NCBI GenBank assembly: GCA_043777315.1
Contig: JAYVPW010000106.1
Location: 1 to 22,714 of the forward strand
DNA: 22,714 bases
Reading direction: 5' to 3'
Source of the DNA: CAIURC01 sp043777315
Lineage (GTDB): Bacteria; Verrucomicrobiota; Verrucomicrobiia; Chthoniobacterales; Chthoniobacteraceae
The position numbers were made by a program, and so were the translations under genes. Of the stretch, positions 11,224 through 19,053 are shown piece by piece. A model generated the notes under the pieces. The model saw only the letters and a list, made by a program, of their open reading frames with translations. It was not told where the DNA came from and made no database searches. How positions within the stretch are numbered: the first letter of the stretch is position 1; every line of letters starts with the position of its first letter.

Positions 11224-12077
11224 AAACCTTCGTCCTCTACCATGCGCATTGCGCGGATGGGTTTGGCGCGGCCTTTGCCGCGTGGTGCGCGCTGGGCGAC
11301 GAAGGCGTGAGCTATCTGCCAATCAGCTACGGCGACCCGTGGCCGGACATCCCGGACGGCAGCACGGTTTACATCGTCGATTTCTCCGCGCCGAACGCCG
11401 CAACCGGCCGGGCTGAACTGATCGCGCTCGCCGCCCGATGCACGGTGCAGGTGATCGACCACCACAAGACCGCCGCGGCCACGCTCGCGGGCCTGGAGTT
11501 CGCCAGGTTCGACATGGACAAAAGCGGGGCCGTGCTGACGTGGGAACATTTCCAGGGACAAGGCAACTGCTTTGGACTTGTCCCCGAGCTGCTCCTCTAC
11601 GTGCAGGACCGCGACCTCTGGCGCTGGGAGCTCCCCGACAGCCGGGAAGTCTCCGCCGCCCTCGCCCTCGTCCCGAAGAACTTCGAGGCGTGGGAGCACC
11701 TTTCCGTCGGACGACTCCGCGGCGAGGGAGCGATCGCGCTGAGGGTCCAGCAAGCGCTCGTCAAAAGCATCTGCGCGCGGTACCGCTACGGCACCGTCGG
11801 CGGGCGCCTCGTCCCGCTCGTCAACACGCCGGTGTTGATCTCGGAATGCTGCGAAGAGCTGCTTCGGCAGGAGTATGGCTGCGGCTTTGTCGCAGCGTAT
11901 TTCGACGGGGAATACGCCGTCCACACCGTTGCGTCCACGCCCGCGATGATCTCCCGAAAATGGAGTCTCCGCAGCGGCCCGGACTTCGACGTGAGCGCCG
12001 TCGCCAAGACACTCGGCGGCGGAGGCCACGCGCAAGCCGCCGGCTTCGAGCAGCTCCTCCGGGCCTACGACCCATGA
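11220..12077 (+). CDS. DHH-family phosphoesterase
   Basis: The TTG at 11220 is taken as start: it overlaps the previous stop (TTGA), has GGAGG 5 nt before, and places HCADGFGAA at residues 10-18, where the first metal motif belongs. VDFS at 53-56, DHH at 80-82, QDRD at 129-132 and GGGGHAQAAGF at ~266-276 (the DHHA1 signature) complete the family pattern, so all catalytic motifs are present. DHH/DHHA1 enzymes use two Mn ions to hydrolyse short oligonucleotides (NrnA-like), cyclic dinucleotides (GdpP-like) or single-stranded DNA (RecJ). The 285-residue size and lack of PAS or membrane domains favour an NrnA/oligonucleotide-type enzyme. In a phage it might recycle nucleotides or remove defence signal molecules; neither is shown by sequence. 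Confidence 0.88.
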   Translation: MKTFVLYHAHCADGFGAAFAAWCALGDEGVSYLPISYGDPWPDIPDGSTVYIVDFSAPNAATGRAELIALAARCTVQVIDHHKTAAATLAGLEFARFDMDKSGAVLTWEHFQGQGNCFGLVPELLLYVQDRDLWRWELPDSREVSAALALVPKNFEAWEHLSVGRLRGEGAIALRVQQALVKSICARYRYGTVGGRLVPLVNTPVLISECCEELLRQEYGCGFVAAYFDGEYAVHTVASTPAMISRKWSLRSGPDFDVSAVAKTLGGGGHAQAAGFEQLLRAYDP

Positions 12078-12289
12078 GCACGCAACCCGGCCAGCTCGTG
12101 AAGCGATGCACGCTGATCGTGGCCCCGTGCGGCGTCTGTGCCGCGCGGGGACCGTGGGCGGTTTGGGACCAATCCCAGGCGCAGGCCATCTGCCCGGAAT
12201 GCTACGTGCACACCCTCAGCGCCGAGGCGTTGCTCGTCACCTACCACCTCGAGCACCCGGACAACCAGCTCGTGTTCAAAAACCCATGA
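12074..12289 (+). CDS. small zinc-ribbon protein (71 aa)
   Basis: The ATG at 12074 overlaps the stop of the DHH gene (ATGA). CGVC at residues 19-22 and CPEC at 41-44 form two knuckles, followed by a helical C-terminus (YVHTLSAEALLVTYHLEHPD). It is comparable in size and layout to the protein at 4834, though the sequences are not obviously the same. Next to the terminase, a small zinc-ribbon protein could be an accessory packaging or nuclease factor, but nothing specific is recognised. Confidence 0.65.
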   Translation: MSTQPGQLVKRCTLIVAPCGVCAARGPWAVWDQSQAQAICPECYVHTLSAEALLVTYHLEHPDNQLVFKNP

Positions 12290-12336
12290 GCGCGTTGCAG
12301 ATCATAAAATCCCGGGACACCCGCCACCGCAGATGA
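12286..12336 (+). CDS. 16-codon relay ORF before the terminase
   Basis: ATG at 12286 to TGA at 12336 encodes MSALQIIKSRDTRHRR. It overlaps the upstream stop (ATGA) and the terminase start (ATGA at 12333-12336). Its probable role is to carry ribosomes to the terminase start rather than to make a functional peptide. Support is positional only. Confidence 0.4.
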   Translation: MSALQIIKSRDTRHRR

Positions 12337-14129
12337 ACGCCAAAGTGCTCCCCTTTGTGCCGGCGGATGACCCGGTTTTGCGGCTGCCGTCGCCGGCGGA
12401 GATGGAGGCGCTGCTGCGCGGGCCGGAGGCGGAAAGCTTCATGGCTTTCCTGACCGACCGGCAGGCGCAGATCGAGAACCGGGAGAAGGATCCGTTCCGG
12501 CACGGCTACGAACCGGCCATCTGGGGGGTGTGCGACGACCTGCTTTGCCGCGGAGTCAAGGTCGTGCTCATCGACCCGGTGGACAGCACGCCGCGCGAGA
12601 TCATGGGCGGCTCGGAAATCTACTGCAGCGGCGGGAACCGTTCGAGCAAGACCGAATACGCGGCCTCCCGGCTCGTCCGCCAGCTCGTGAAGAAGCCGTG
12701 GGCGCGGGCGTGGGCTTTCCATACCACCGGGCCGAGTTCGATCGCGATGCAGCAGCCGCGCGTCTGGAAATACCTCCCGCCGGAGTGGAAAAACATGCGC
12801 AAAAGCCGGGTGGCGGACATCAAGTTCAGCCCGAAGAACGGGTTTGCCGGGATCACCCCGAACTTCGTCGGTCCGAACGGCGCGCAGTGCTGGTTCAAGA
12901 ACTACGCACAGAGCGAGGACACGATCGAAGGCGAAGAGCTCGACCTGTGCTGGCTCGACGAGCTCGTCCCGATTTCGATCATCGAAGGGGTCCGGCTCCG
13001 TCTCGCCACGCGCAACGGGGTCCTGATCATCACCTTCACCCCGATCAAAGGCTACACGCCGACCGTCAAAACGCTGATTCACGGCGCGACCGACGTGCTC
13101 AGCGTCCCGGCGACCCTCCTGCCGATCCTCGGCGAAGACGGCCAGCCGACCGGGCGGCTGGAAAAAGTGCCGCGGGTGCAGCAGGCGATGATTCCCGACC
13201 TCAAAATCGTCTATTTCCACATCTTCGACAACCCGTTCGGCAACGCGCCGGAAGTGATCAAGAAAGCGGCCACCAAAGGGCGGGACGGGATCAAATGCCG
13301 CTGCTACGGCGTCCCGACCGAGACGATCGGCGCGCAGTTCACCATGTTCAAGGCGGAGATCCACGTCATCACGCGCGAACACTTCGCCGCGCACTGCAAA
13401 ACTGGCACGAACAAGCACGTCACCGACCCGTGCAGCGGGCGGAACTGGTTCCACCTCTGGGCGCGGGCGCTCCCCGACGAGCGGACGCTCGTCATATACC
13501 GCGAATGGCCGACACCCGGCGGCTACATCCGCGGCGTCGGCGATCCCGGCTGGTGGGCCGAGCCCGACGGCAAACTCCACGACGGCAAACGCGGTGACGC
13601 CCAAAAGCCGTGGGGCTTTGGACACGAACGCAACGCCGAGGAAATCCTCCGCGCCGAGGGCTGGCAGGACGCGCAGATCCTGGACGGGATTCGCCGGCAG
13701 AACTGCATGCCCGGCAAAGGCGAGGCGTGGGCGAAAGCCGAGACAATATTTCAGCGCGACATGGACAGCCGGTTCGGCGCGGCTCCCACGCTGGCGCGCG
13801 GCGAGAGCACGACCCTGATCGACAGCATGGCCGAGCTCGGAATGCAATTCGAGCCCGCGCCCGGCGAGCATCAGCAGGAGGGGATCGACGAGATCCAGAA
13901 CCTGCTTTACTTCGACAGCGAAAAAGCGATCGGCCCCGAGAACAAGCCACGGCTCCTCATCACCGAGAACTGCCGGAACCTCATCTTCGCGCTCGAGACC
14001 TTCACCGGCATGGACGGCCCGCACGGCGCCTGCAAAGACCCGGTGGACGTGCTCCGCTACATCTCCCTCGCCCCGCCGCTTTACCTGCCCGACTACGCGC
14101 TCAAATCCCGTGGAGGCGGGAGCTATTGA
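12333..14129 (+). CDS. terL: terminase large subunit
   Basis: A 598-residue protein. The ATPase domain has Walker A GGNRSSKT at 100-107, Walker B LDLCWLDE at 203-210 with catalytic Glu210, and the coupling segment TFTPIKG at 234-240. The C-terminal half is the nuclease domain that cuts concatemers, with acidic residues in conserved-looking contexts such as RALPDERTLVIYREW and KDPVDVLRY. It powers DNA translocation through the portal. The internal ATG at 12333 is chosen from a longer open frame because it overlaps the relay ORF stop and begins the recognisable domain. No clear small subunit lies just upstream. Downstream genes are a 49-residue protein, an HTH protein and the portal, the normal packaging order. 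Confidence 0.95.
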   Translation: MNAKVLPFVPADDPVLRLPSPAEMEALLRGPEAESFMAFLTDRQAQIENREKDPFRHGYEPAIWGVCDDLLCRGVKVVLIDPVDSTPREIMGGSEIYCSGGNRSSKTEYAASRLVRQLVKKPWARAWAFHTTGPSSIAMQQPRVWKYLPPEWKNMRKSRVADIKFSPKNGFAGITPNFVGPNGAQCWFKNYAQSEDTIEGEELDLCWLDELVPISIIEGVRLRLATRNGVLIITFTPIKGYTPTVKTLIHGATDVLSVPATLLPILGEDGQPTGRLEKVPRVQQAMIPDLKIVYFHIFDNPFGNAPEVIKKAATKGRDGIKCRCYGVPTETIGAQFTMFKAEIHVITREHFAAHCKTGTNKHVTDPCSGRNWFHLWARALPDERTLVIYREWPTPGGYIRGVGDPGWWAEPDGKLHDGKRGDAQKPWGFGHERNAEEILRAEGWQDAQILDGIRRQNCMPGKGEAWAKAETIFQRDMDSRFGAAPTLARGESTTLIDSMAELGMQFEPAPGEHQQEGIDEIQNLLYFDSEKAIGPENKPRLLITENCRNLIFALETFTGMDGPHGACKDPVDVLRYISLAPPLYLPDYALKSRGGGSY

Positions 14130-14275
14130 GCGAACGCACACGGCTGATTCGCCGATTGAAACGCGTGGCGGAAGCCATGCGCAAGCTCGGCGCGGAAATG
14201 GACTATGTCGGCGGCTTCGGGGTGATCGGCGAACACGGGCGCTCACGTGGGCGGAGGGCATTCAATCGGAGATGA
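14126..14275 (+). CDS. small hypothetical protein (49 aa)
   Basis: The TTG at 14126 overlaps the terminase stop (TTGA). The product is basic: a helix RTLI-type N-terminus (ERTRLIRRLKRVAEAMRKLG) then EMDYVGGFGVIGEHGRSRG. The MDYVGGFG-IGEHGRE-like segment is a pattern seen in small phage proteins beside terminases. Function unknown. Confidence 0.55.
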   Translation: MSERTRLIRRLKRVAEAMRKLGAEMDYVGGFGVIGEHGRSRGRRAFNRR

Positions 14276-14282
14276 AGCAGCC

Positions 14283-14537
14283 ATGAGCGAACCTTTGAGT
14301 CCATACTTGCGGCGCGGGGAAGCGGTGAACTGGCTGAGTGGGCTGGGGATCGACGCGGCGCAGTTCGAGAAGCTGGTTGCCGCCGACGTGATCGAGCGGA
14401 TCACCTTCAAAATCGGAGGCCGCGGCTACTACCTCAAGAGCGCGATCGAGGAACACATTCTAAAACCTTTCCGCGACGCGGAAGCGCGGCTAGCGTCGCG
14501 CCGCCATGTCGCCGCCCAACCCAACCCAAAGACATGA
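14283..14537 (+). CDS. small winged-HTH-like protein between terminase and portal (84 aa)
   Basis: It starts at the ATG at 14283, 8 nt after the previous stop; the longer open frame upstream overlaps that gene. YLRRGEAVNWLSGLGIDAAQ followed by FEKLVAADVIERI and GGRGYYLKSAIEEHIL is consistent with an excisionase-like winged HTH: helix, recognition helix, beta-wing GGRGYY, C-terminal helix. The position between terL and portal, with no other obvious small terminase, raises the possibility that it helps packaging, but classical small terminases are larger. Its 3' end contains the CAACCCAACCCAA leader of the portal gene and overlaps it (ATGA). Confidence 0.65.
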   Translation: MSEPLSPYLRRGEAVNWLSGLGIDAAQFEKLVAADVIERITFKIGGRGYYLKSAIEEHILKPFRDAEARLASRRHVAAQPNPKT

Positions 14538-16741
14538 GCCTGAACTACAAAAGCGCCCGCGACGAGCGGCCAAACATCCACCGAGTTAGCCAACTGCCGG
14601 ACCTCCCGGAGATGGAACGGGAACTGAAGAGCGCCATCAGCGACGCCTTCGAGTTCTACGACCGCAACGAGCACGCCCTCGAGGCGCGCTATTGCATTTG
14701 GGATCACCAGACCCGCGACGGCCGCAAATGGGGGAGCGACGCCCGCGCGCCCTTCCCGTGGGCGGGTGCCAGCGACACCCGCGTGCGGACGATCGACATG
14801 GTGATCAACGAGAAGGTCGATTTGATGATCACGGCCCTCTGGAAAATGAGCGTGCAGACCGTCGGCACGCAGGCCAAGGAAGCCGACTGGGCGGGGCGCA
14901 TGTCGGCGCTGCTGCGCTGGTATCTGGCCAACCAAATGGCGGACGAAAGCGACAGCGAAGTCGAGTTGCTCGCCAACTACATGCTCACCTTTGGCTCCGG
15001 CGTCATGGGCGTCGGCTGGCTGCAGACGCTCGCGTACGAGATGAAGACCGTCCGGCTCGACGACATCCGCGACGCGGCCCTGCAAGCCGGCGGACCCAAG
15101 CTGCTCCTTACCGTCGCCGAAATGATCTTCGACCCGACGATGCACGAGAAGGTCATCCCCTACATCCAGCAGTTCTCCAACCTGCTGACCAAGCGCGAGG
15201 CGCAGAAGGTGATCGACGACCTCCGCGCCCTGGCCGAGGCGACCTTTCCAAAGCCCTACATCCAGGAGGCGCGCCCGTGCCTGACCGCGCTGCAATGCGG
15301 GCAGGACGTGTTCTTTCCCGTCAACACCGACCGGCTGCAGCGCGCGCGCTTCGTCGCCCAGCGCGAGCTGCTCACCGAGACCGAGCTGCTGGAGAAAGTC
15401 GAAGGCCGCGAGGGCTGGGATCAGGACTTCGTGGACGAAGTGCTCGAGCACAAAGGCGAGATGTTCAACGGCAACGTCTTCGCCTACAACGTGCTCGAGC
15501 GGATGAGCCAGATCGGCGGCGTCTGGGGGCAGGCGCTCAACGAAGGCAAGGACCTGTACGAAGTCTTCCACTTTTACACCCGCGCCCAGGAGCGCGGCGT
15601 GCCCGCGATCTTCAAAACCGTGATGCACCCGCAATGCGCCGACGTGTGCGGGTCGCACGAGATCCACCCCTACGCGCACGGGCAATATCCGTTCGTCGAG
15701 TTCGTCCGCGAACGCACCGCCCGAACGATCCTTGCCAGCCGCGGACTCCCCGAGATCCTTTCGACCCACCAAGGCGAGATCAAGGTGCAGCGCGACAGCC
15801 GGACCGACCGGGCGAGCATCACCACGATGCCGCCGATCAAGGTCAAGTATCGGCCCGGCCAAAAGCAGAACACCTACGGTCCCGGCGTCGAAGTGCCCGT
15901 GATCAAAAGCGAGGATTTGGAGCCGATGACATTCGGAGCGCCCGACCAGACCAGCATCGAAGTCGAGAACGCCACCAAACGCGACATCAACGAATACGTC
16001 GGACGCAGCGGTGAAGGCGTCTCGCCCGAAGCCGTGTTGCTCGGCAACCAGGGGCTCACCACCCGCTGGCTCCGCCGCTGGCAGGGCGTCGGCAAGCAAA
16101 TCCTGCAGCTCGCGCAGCAATACACTCCGCCGCAGACCATCGGGCGGATCGTCGGGATGATCCCCAAGCCGTACCAGATCACGCGGGAAGCGATTGCCGG
16201 GCAGTTCGACCTGATCCTCACGTTCGACGTGCGGTTCGCGAACTCCGAGTTCCTGTTCCAGATGATGGAGAACATGAACAAATACATCTTCCCGGTGGAC
16301 ACGAATGCCGTCGTCAACCGCGATGTCGTCATCCGCTACATCCTCGGCGGCATCGACCCGACCCTCGCCGACCTCGCCGTCCGCGACTCGGAAGACGCCA
16401 GCCAGCAGGAAATCGCGGATGAAATGACCAACTTCGCCCTGATGTTCAGCGGCCAGGCACCGCCGATGAAGATGGGGCAGAACTACCAGGCCCGGCTCAA
16501 CGTCCTGCAGCAGACCCTGCAATCGAATCCGGTCCTGACCCAGCAAGTCCTGCCGGGCCGTCCCGACCTGCAGCAGCTCATCGAGCAGCGGGTGAAATTC
16601 CTCAGCCAGCAGGTCGCGCAGGACAAAAACAAGATGATCGGCCGCTACGGCACCACCCCGAGCGCAGGCTCGGCGGGCGGGCCGCAGATGGGCGCATTTC
16701 AACCGGCGACAGACAACCAAACAAGAAAGAACCAAACATGA
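14534..16741 (+). CDS. portal protein
   Basis: A 735-residue protein directly after the terminase module and before scaffold and capsid genes, the expected portal place. The length fits the large portals of P22-like and other short-tailed phages. The middle contains typical portal segments: the YHFYTRAQER-like stretch (EVFHFYTRAQERG), GQYPFVEFVRER, and REIL/IKVQRDSRTDRASI preceding a helical stem. The C-terminal ~120 residues are glutamine-rich and helical (LNVLQQTLQSNPVLTQQVLP), suggesting the barrel or internal region. The dodecameric portal forms the DNA channel and docks the terminase. No Shine-Dalgarno sequence; the leader is CAACCCAACCCAAAGAC. Identification rests on position, size and overall pattern rather than a catalytic motif. 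Confidence 0.85.
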   Translation: MSLNYKSARDERPNIHRVSQLPDLPEMERELKSAISDAFEFYDRNEHALEARYCIWDHQTRDGRKWGSDARAPFPWAGASDTRVRTIDMVINEKVDLMITALWKMSVQTVGTQAKEADWAGRMSALLRWYLANQMADESDSEVELLANYMLTFGSGVMGVGWLQTLAYEMKTVRLDDIRDAALQAGGPKLLLTVAEMIFDPTMHEKVIPYIQQFSNLLTKREAQKVIDDLRALAEATFPKPYIQEARPCLTALQCGQDVFFPVNTDRLQRARFVAQRELLTETELLEKVEGREGWDQDFVDEVLEHKGEMFNGNVFAYNVLERMSQIGGVWGQALNEGKDLYEVFHFYTRAQERGVPAIFKTVMHPQCADVCGSHEIHPYAHGQYPFVEFVRERTARTILASRGLPEILSTHQGEIKVQRDSRTDRASITTMPPIKVKYRPGQKQNTYGPGVEVPVIKSEDLEPMTFGAPDQTSIEVENATKRDINEYVGRSGEGVSPEAVLLGNQGLTTRWLRRWQGVGKQILQLAQQYTPPQTIGRIVGMIPKPYQITREAIAGQFDLILTFDVRFANSEFLFQMMENMNKYIFPVDTNAVVNRDVVIRYILGGIDPTLADLAVRDSEDASQQEIADEMTNFALMFSGQAPPMKMGQNYQARLNVLQQTLQSNPVLTQQVLPGRPDLQQLIEQRVKFLSQQVAQDKNKMIGRYGTTPSAGSAGGPQMGAFQPATDNQTRKNQT

Positions 16742-16962
16742 TAATGGAACTCATCCACGCCTTCGGCGCAGGAATAGCCTTCGCCGCCGGCATCACCTGC
16801 GGCGGAATAATGATGCAGATCGCCAATCGGTCTGCGCGAAAGAAAATGTGTGAGGACTACGAAAAGCATTTCCGGGAAGTGGAAGACCGGCTTGGAAAGT
16901 ACGTGGTCCATACGGCGAGGATAGCCGACGCCTTGGAGAAAGGACGCGCGAGTGAAGCCTGA
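16738..16962 (+). CDS. small single-span membrane protein (74 aa)
   Basis: The ATG at 16738 overlaps the portal stop (ATGA). Residues ~5-28 (LIHAFGAGIAFAAGITCGGI) are hydrophobic and glycine-rich, a likely membrane helix. They are followed by a positively charged turn (RSARKK) and a charged helix of ~40 residues, probably cytoplasmic. The leader is G-poor (CAACCAAACAAGAAAGAACC). One transmembrane helix with a charged tail would fit a holin-like or pinholin-like protein, but lysis genes are not nearby. It could also be a membrane anchor for assembly. Confidence 0.6.
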   Translation: MIMELIHAFGAGIAFAAGITCGGIMMQIANRSARKKMCEDYEKHFREVEDRLGKYVVHTARIADALEKGRASEA

Positions 16963-17050
16963 CGACCCCAAGCTCAGCGACCGCGGAGGCGACAGCCGGA
17001 GCGGTTCGCTGGGGCGCAGTGTTCGGCCCTCAGCGGGAGGCGCGGCGTGA
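16952..17050 (+). CDS. possible 32-aa polar peptide
   Basis: The GTG at 16952 has GGAG-AAAGGA about 9 nt upstream and the frame ends in a GTGA overlap with the next gene. The product is polar (MKPDDPKLSDRGGDSRSGSL...). It also overlaps the previous gene by 11 nt. Support is from signals only; it may be a coupling ORF. Confidence 0.35.
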   Translation: MKPDDPKLSDRGGDSRSGSLGRSVRPSAGGAA

Positions 17051-17412
17051 GCGGCGCGGAAAGCGCGCTCGCCGTCGCGAACACGGCGCTCGCCTTCCTT
17101 TGTGTCTGGCTCGCCAGGCGTGCCCGTCCGGCCCCGCCGCGCGTCGTCGTGCGGACCGGGAAAGAGCTGAGCCCGCGCGAGCTGCAGAGCGCGCTCTGTG
17201 TCGGCGAAGATCACGCCCTCTGGCGGGCGGTCCACCAGCTCGCCGAGGCGCAGATCGAGGACGCCGTGGCGGAGACGCTCGACCCGGACCACCAGGGGAA
17301 ACCGCACCTGCTCAACTACTACGCCGGCGCCGCCGCGCATCTGGGGCGCTTCCAGGCGTTCCTGATCGAAGAGCGGGCGAAGGGCTTGCGGGCCGTGGAT
17401 GACGCGGATTGA
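17047..17412 (+). CDS. membrane-anchored hypothetical protein (121 aa)
   Basis: The GTG at 17047 overlaps the previous stop (GTGA). Residues ~4-21 (ESALAVANTALAFLCVWLAR) form a hydrophobic segment followed by an arginine-rich stop-transfer (RRARPAPPR), so an N-terminal membrane anchor is likely. The soluble part (~30-121) is helical and acidic (HALWRAVHQLAEAQIEDAVA, LNYYAGAAAHLGRFQAFLIE). It lies between portal and scaffold with two other small membrane or exported proteins. No family recognised. Confidence 0.6.
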   Translation: MSGAESALAVANTALAFLCVWLARRARPAPPRVVVRTGKELSPRELQSALCVGEDHALWRAVHQLAEAQIEDAVAETLDPDHQGKPHLLNYYAGAAAHLGRFQAFLIEERAKGLRAVDDAD

Positions 17413-17628
17413 GTGCAGGCGCGCGCACTGATGGACGCTGTGAAGTTCCAGCTTGGACAACGGGTTTGGGCGGCGCTCGACGCGGCGAAGGTCGGGCTCG
17501 TCACCGGGATTATCTTCCGGCCGGGCTGCGTGCTCTATGAAGTCGAATGGGCCGACATGGTCAACCGCGATCATTACGACTTTGAACTCAGCCCGGACAA
17601 GTGCTATACGGAGGGCACGCCGCCATGA
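17413..17628 (+). CDS. small hypothetical protein (65-71 aa)
   Basis: Start is either GTG at 17413, immediately after the previous stop, or ATG at 17431. The latter gives MDAVKFQLGQRVWAALDAAK and is a natural N-terminus. The sequence (FQLGQRVW, GLVTGIIFRPGCVLYEVEWA, HYDFELSPD) reads as a small SH3-like beta-barrel with the V-W-x-VGLVTGI and YEVEWA strands, a fold common in small phage proteins. The stop overlaps the next ATG (ATGA). Function unknown. Confidence 0.6.
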   Translation: MQARALMDAVKFQLGQRVWAALDAAKVGLVTGIIFRPGCVLYEVEWADMVNRDHYDFELSPDKCYTEGTPP

Positions 17629-17828
17629 AGACACTCCTTCGCCTCAGCCTCATCCTCGCGGTTGTTGCCCACGGTGAAGCGCCGAGGGCCTGTGCGGGGA
17701 ACGGACAGCCGTCGCCAGCGTGCCGGACGTGCGAGTGGTGCAAGTATTGCGGGCGGAAGGACGGGCGCTCGAAGAACACCGGGACGTGCACGGTTTGCGT
17801 GGTAAAGCGGGCTGCGGAGCAGCGGTAA
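17625..17828 (+). CDS. small exported cysteine-rich protein (67 aa)
   Basis: The ATG at 17625 (ATGA overlap) gives MKTLLRLSLILAVVAHGEAP, a typical signal peptide: basic start, hydrophobic core, small residues. The mature part has seven cysteines in about 45 residues, including CRTCEWCKYC and CTVC, surrounded by lysine/arginine. If exported, the cysteines could be disulfide-bonded as a knottin-like peptide; if not, paired CxxC knuckles could bind zinc. Unusual inside a virion operon between portal and scaffold. No known family; possible roles are envelope modification or host exclusion (speculative). Confidence 0.55.
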   Translation: MKTLLRLSLILAVVAHGEAPRACAGNGQPSPACRTCEWCKYCGRKDGRSKNTGTCTVCVVKRAAEQR

Positions 17829-17934
17829 AAGCGCCGTAACCGGGGCGATTTCGGCCCCATTCCCCATCACTTCACCCCATTTCCGTGGCGGACGATGGAC
17901 AAGCGGGGCGGGCGCGTGCTCTCAGTGTCGCGCC

Positions 17935-19026
17935 ATGCGACTCACCGACCTCAACAAACTTTGGTTCTTCAATCGCGGACGAATGTTCGCGCCGCCCACC
18001 GACCAGACGAGCGCCAGCGCCGAGCCGGTTGCGGTAAGTCAGGAAGGGCTCGAGCATTTGCCCGGCGGCGAGATGCTCGCGGGCGCGACGACCATTCCGG
18101 TCAAGGACGAGTCGAAGCTGCCGAGCGTCTGGACGCCCGAGAACGCGACCGGCGAACCCGAGGAAGAGCCCGCACCCGCCGAGATCGCCGCGGACGTAAA
18201 GCCCGCTGAAGGCACGGAGACAGCAACCCTCGCAGAGGGACCGACAGCAGAGGAGATCGCGGCGTTGCCGGAGCCGATTCGCGCGCATGTCGAAAAACTT
18301 TCCGCCGAGAAAGGCGAAGCCGCCAAGCAGCTCGAGACCGCGAACGCCGAGAAGGCGACTCTCACCGCGCAGCTCGCGGAAGCCCGCAGCGGCGCACCCA
18401 CGGCAGCGCCTCCCGGCGCCAACCCGCTCTTCGCCGTCCGCGACGAACGCGCCCTCTCAGCGCACCTTTCCCTCGCCGAGGCGATCATCGAATGGGGGAA
18501 CGATCACGCCACCACCGGCGGCGAGATGCCCGCGGCATTGCAGGCCGCGATGCAAGGGACGAAAGCCGAGGAGATCACGGAGCCGACGATCTTCACCGCC
18601 GAGCAAGCCAAGGGTTTCCGCGCCCAGGCCAAGGCCATGCTGCAAGCCGTCCCGGCCCAGCGCGCCTACCTCGCGGAGGAATCGGCGGCGCACGACTTCC
18701 TCAAGACCAATCACCCGCAGTTCCTCGACCCGAACACCGAGGAAGGCAAAACCTACGCGGCGTTCTCGACGCAAATCCCGTGGATGCGCTCCTTTGGCAA
18801 ATGGCCCGTCGCCGTCGCCGACACCGTCCGCGGCTTCCTCGCCCGCACCGCCGACGAAAAAGCCAAGGCTGAGAAAGCCGGCGGCAAAACCACCGAGCCA
18901 CCGCTCGCCCCCGCGCTTCCCAGCGTCACCCGCCCCGGCGGAACCCCGACTGTCACCAAACCCGCGGCGAAATCACCGGCGCTAAAAGCGTCGATGACCG
19001 CCGATGAACTCGCCGCCACCCGCTAG
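17935..19026 (+). CDS. capsid scaffolding protein (putative)
   Basis: A 363-residue acidic, alanine/glutamate-rich protein between portal and major capsid gene, the canonical scaffold position. Residues ~60-115 are low-complexity acidic (GEPEEEPAPAEIAA). Residues ~115-155 form a coiled coil (AHVEKLSAEKGEAAKQLETA, NAEKATLTAQLAEA). The central helical part includes HDFLKTNHPQFLDP, a segment type frequent in phage scaffold-like proteins. The C-terminus is proline/lysine-rich and may contact capsid subunits. Such proteins template the procapsid and leave before maturation. The gene has its own start 106 nt after the previous gene, breaking the overlap chain and allowing independent expression. 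Confidence 0.75.
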   Translation: MRLTDLNKLWFFNRGRMFAPPTDQTSASAEPVAVSQEGLEHLPGGEMLAGATTIPVKDESKLPSVWTPENATGEPEEEPAPAEIAADVKPAEGTETATLAEGPTAEEIAALPEPIRAHVEKLSAEKGEAAKQLETANAEKATLTAQLAEARSGAPTAAPPGANPLFAVRDERALSAHLSLAEAIIEWGNDHATTGGEMPAALQAAMQGTKAEEITEPTIFTAEQAKGFRAQAKAMLQAVPAQRAYLAEESAAHDFLKTNHPQFLDPNTEEGKTYAAFSTQIPWMRSFGKWPVAVADTVRGFLARTADEKAKAEKAGGKTTEPPLAPALPSVTRPGGTPTVTKPAAKSPALKASMTADELAATR

Positions 19027-19053
19027 TTCAACCAACGACACCACCATACGACC
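19027..19053 (+). promoter_or_regulatory. G-poor, SD-less leader of the major capsid gene
   Basis: The 27 nt between the scaffold stop and the capsid ATG contain only two G and begin with CAACCAA (19029-19035). No Shine-Dalgarno sequence is visible although this should be the most translated gene. Confidence 0.5.

Noticed and set aside
11220..12077. Calling the DHH enzyme an anti-CBASS or anti-signalling protein
   Set aside because: The motifs fit several substrate classes; no residue seen here decides the substrate, so it is left as a general phosphoesterase.
12276..14261. Long minus-strand open frame (661 codons) opposite terL
   Set aside because: It is antisense to a gene with full terminase motifs; length is explained by GC-rich codon structure and the translation is arginine/valine/leucine-rich without domain pattern.
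14429..16735. 768-codon minus-strand frame opposite the portal gene
   Set aside because: Mirror of the portal frame in high-GC DNA; no recognisable motifs or start signals.
17842..17858. GGGGC-GATTTCG-GCCCC hairpin before the scaffold gene
   Set aside because: Only a 5-bp stem and no T-run; too weak to call a terminator.
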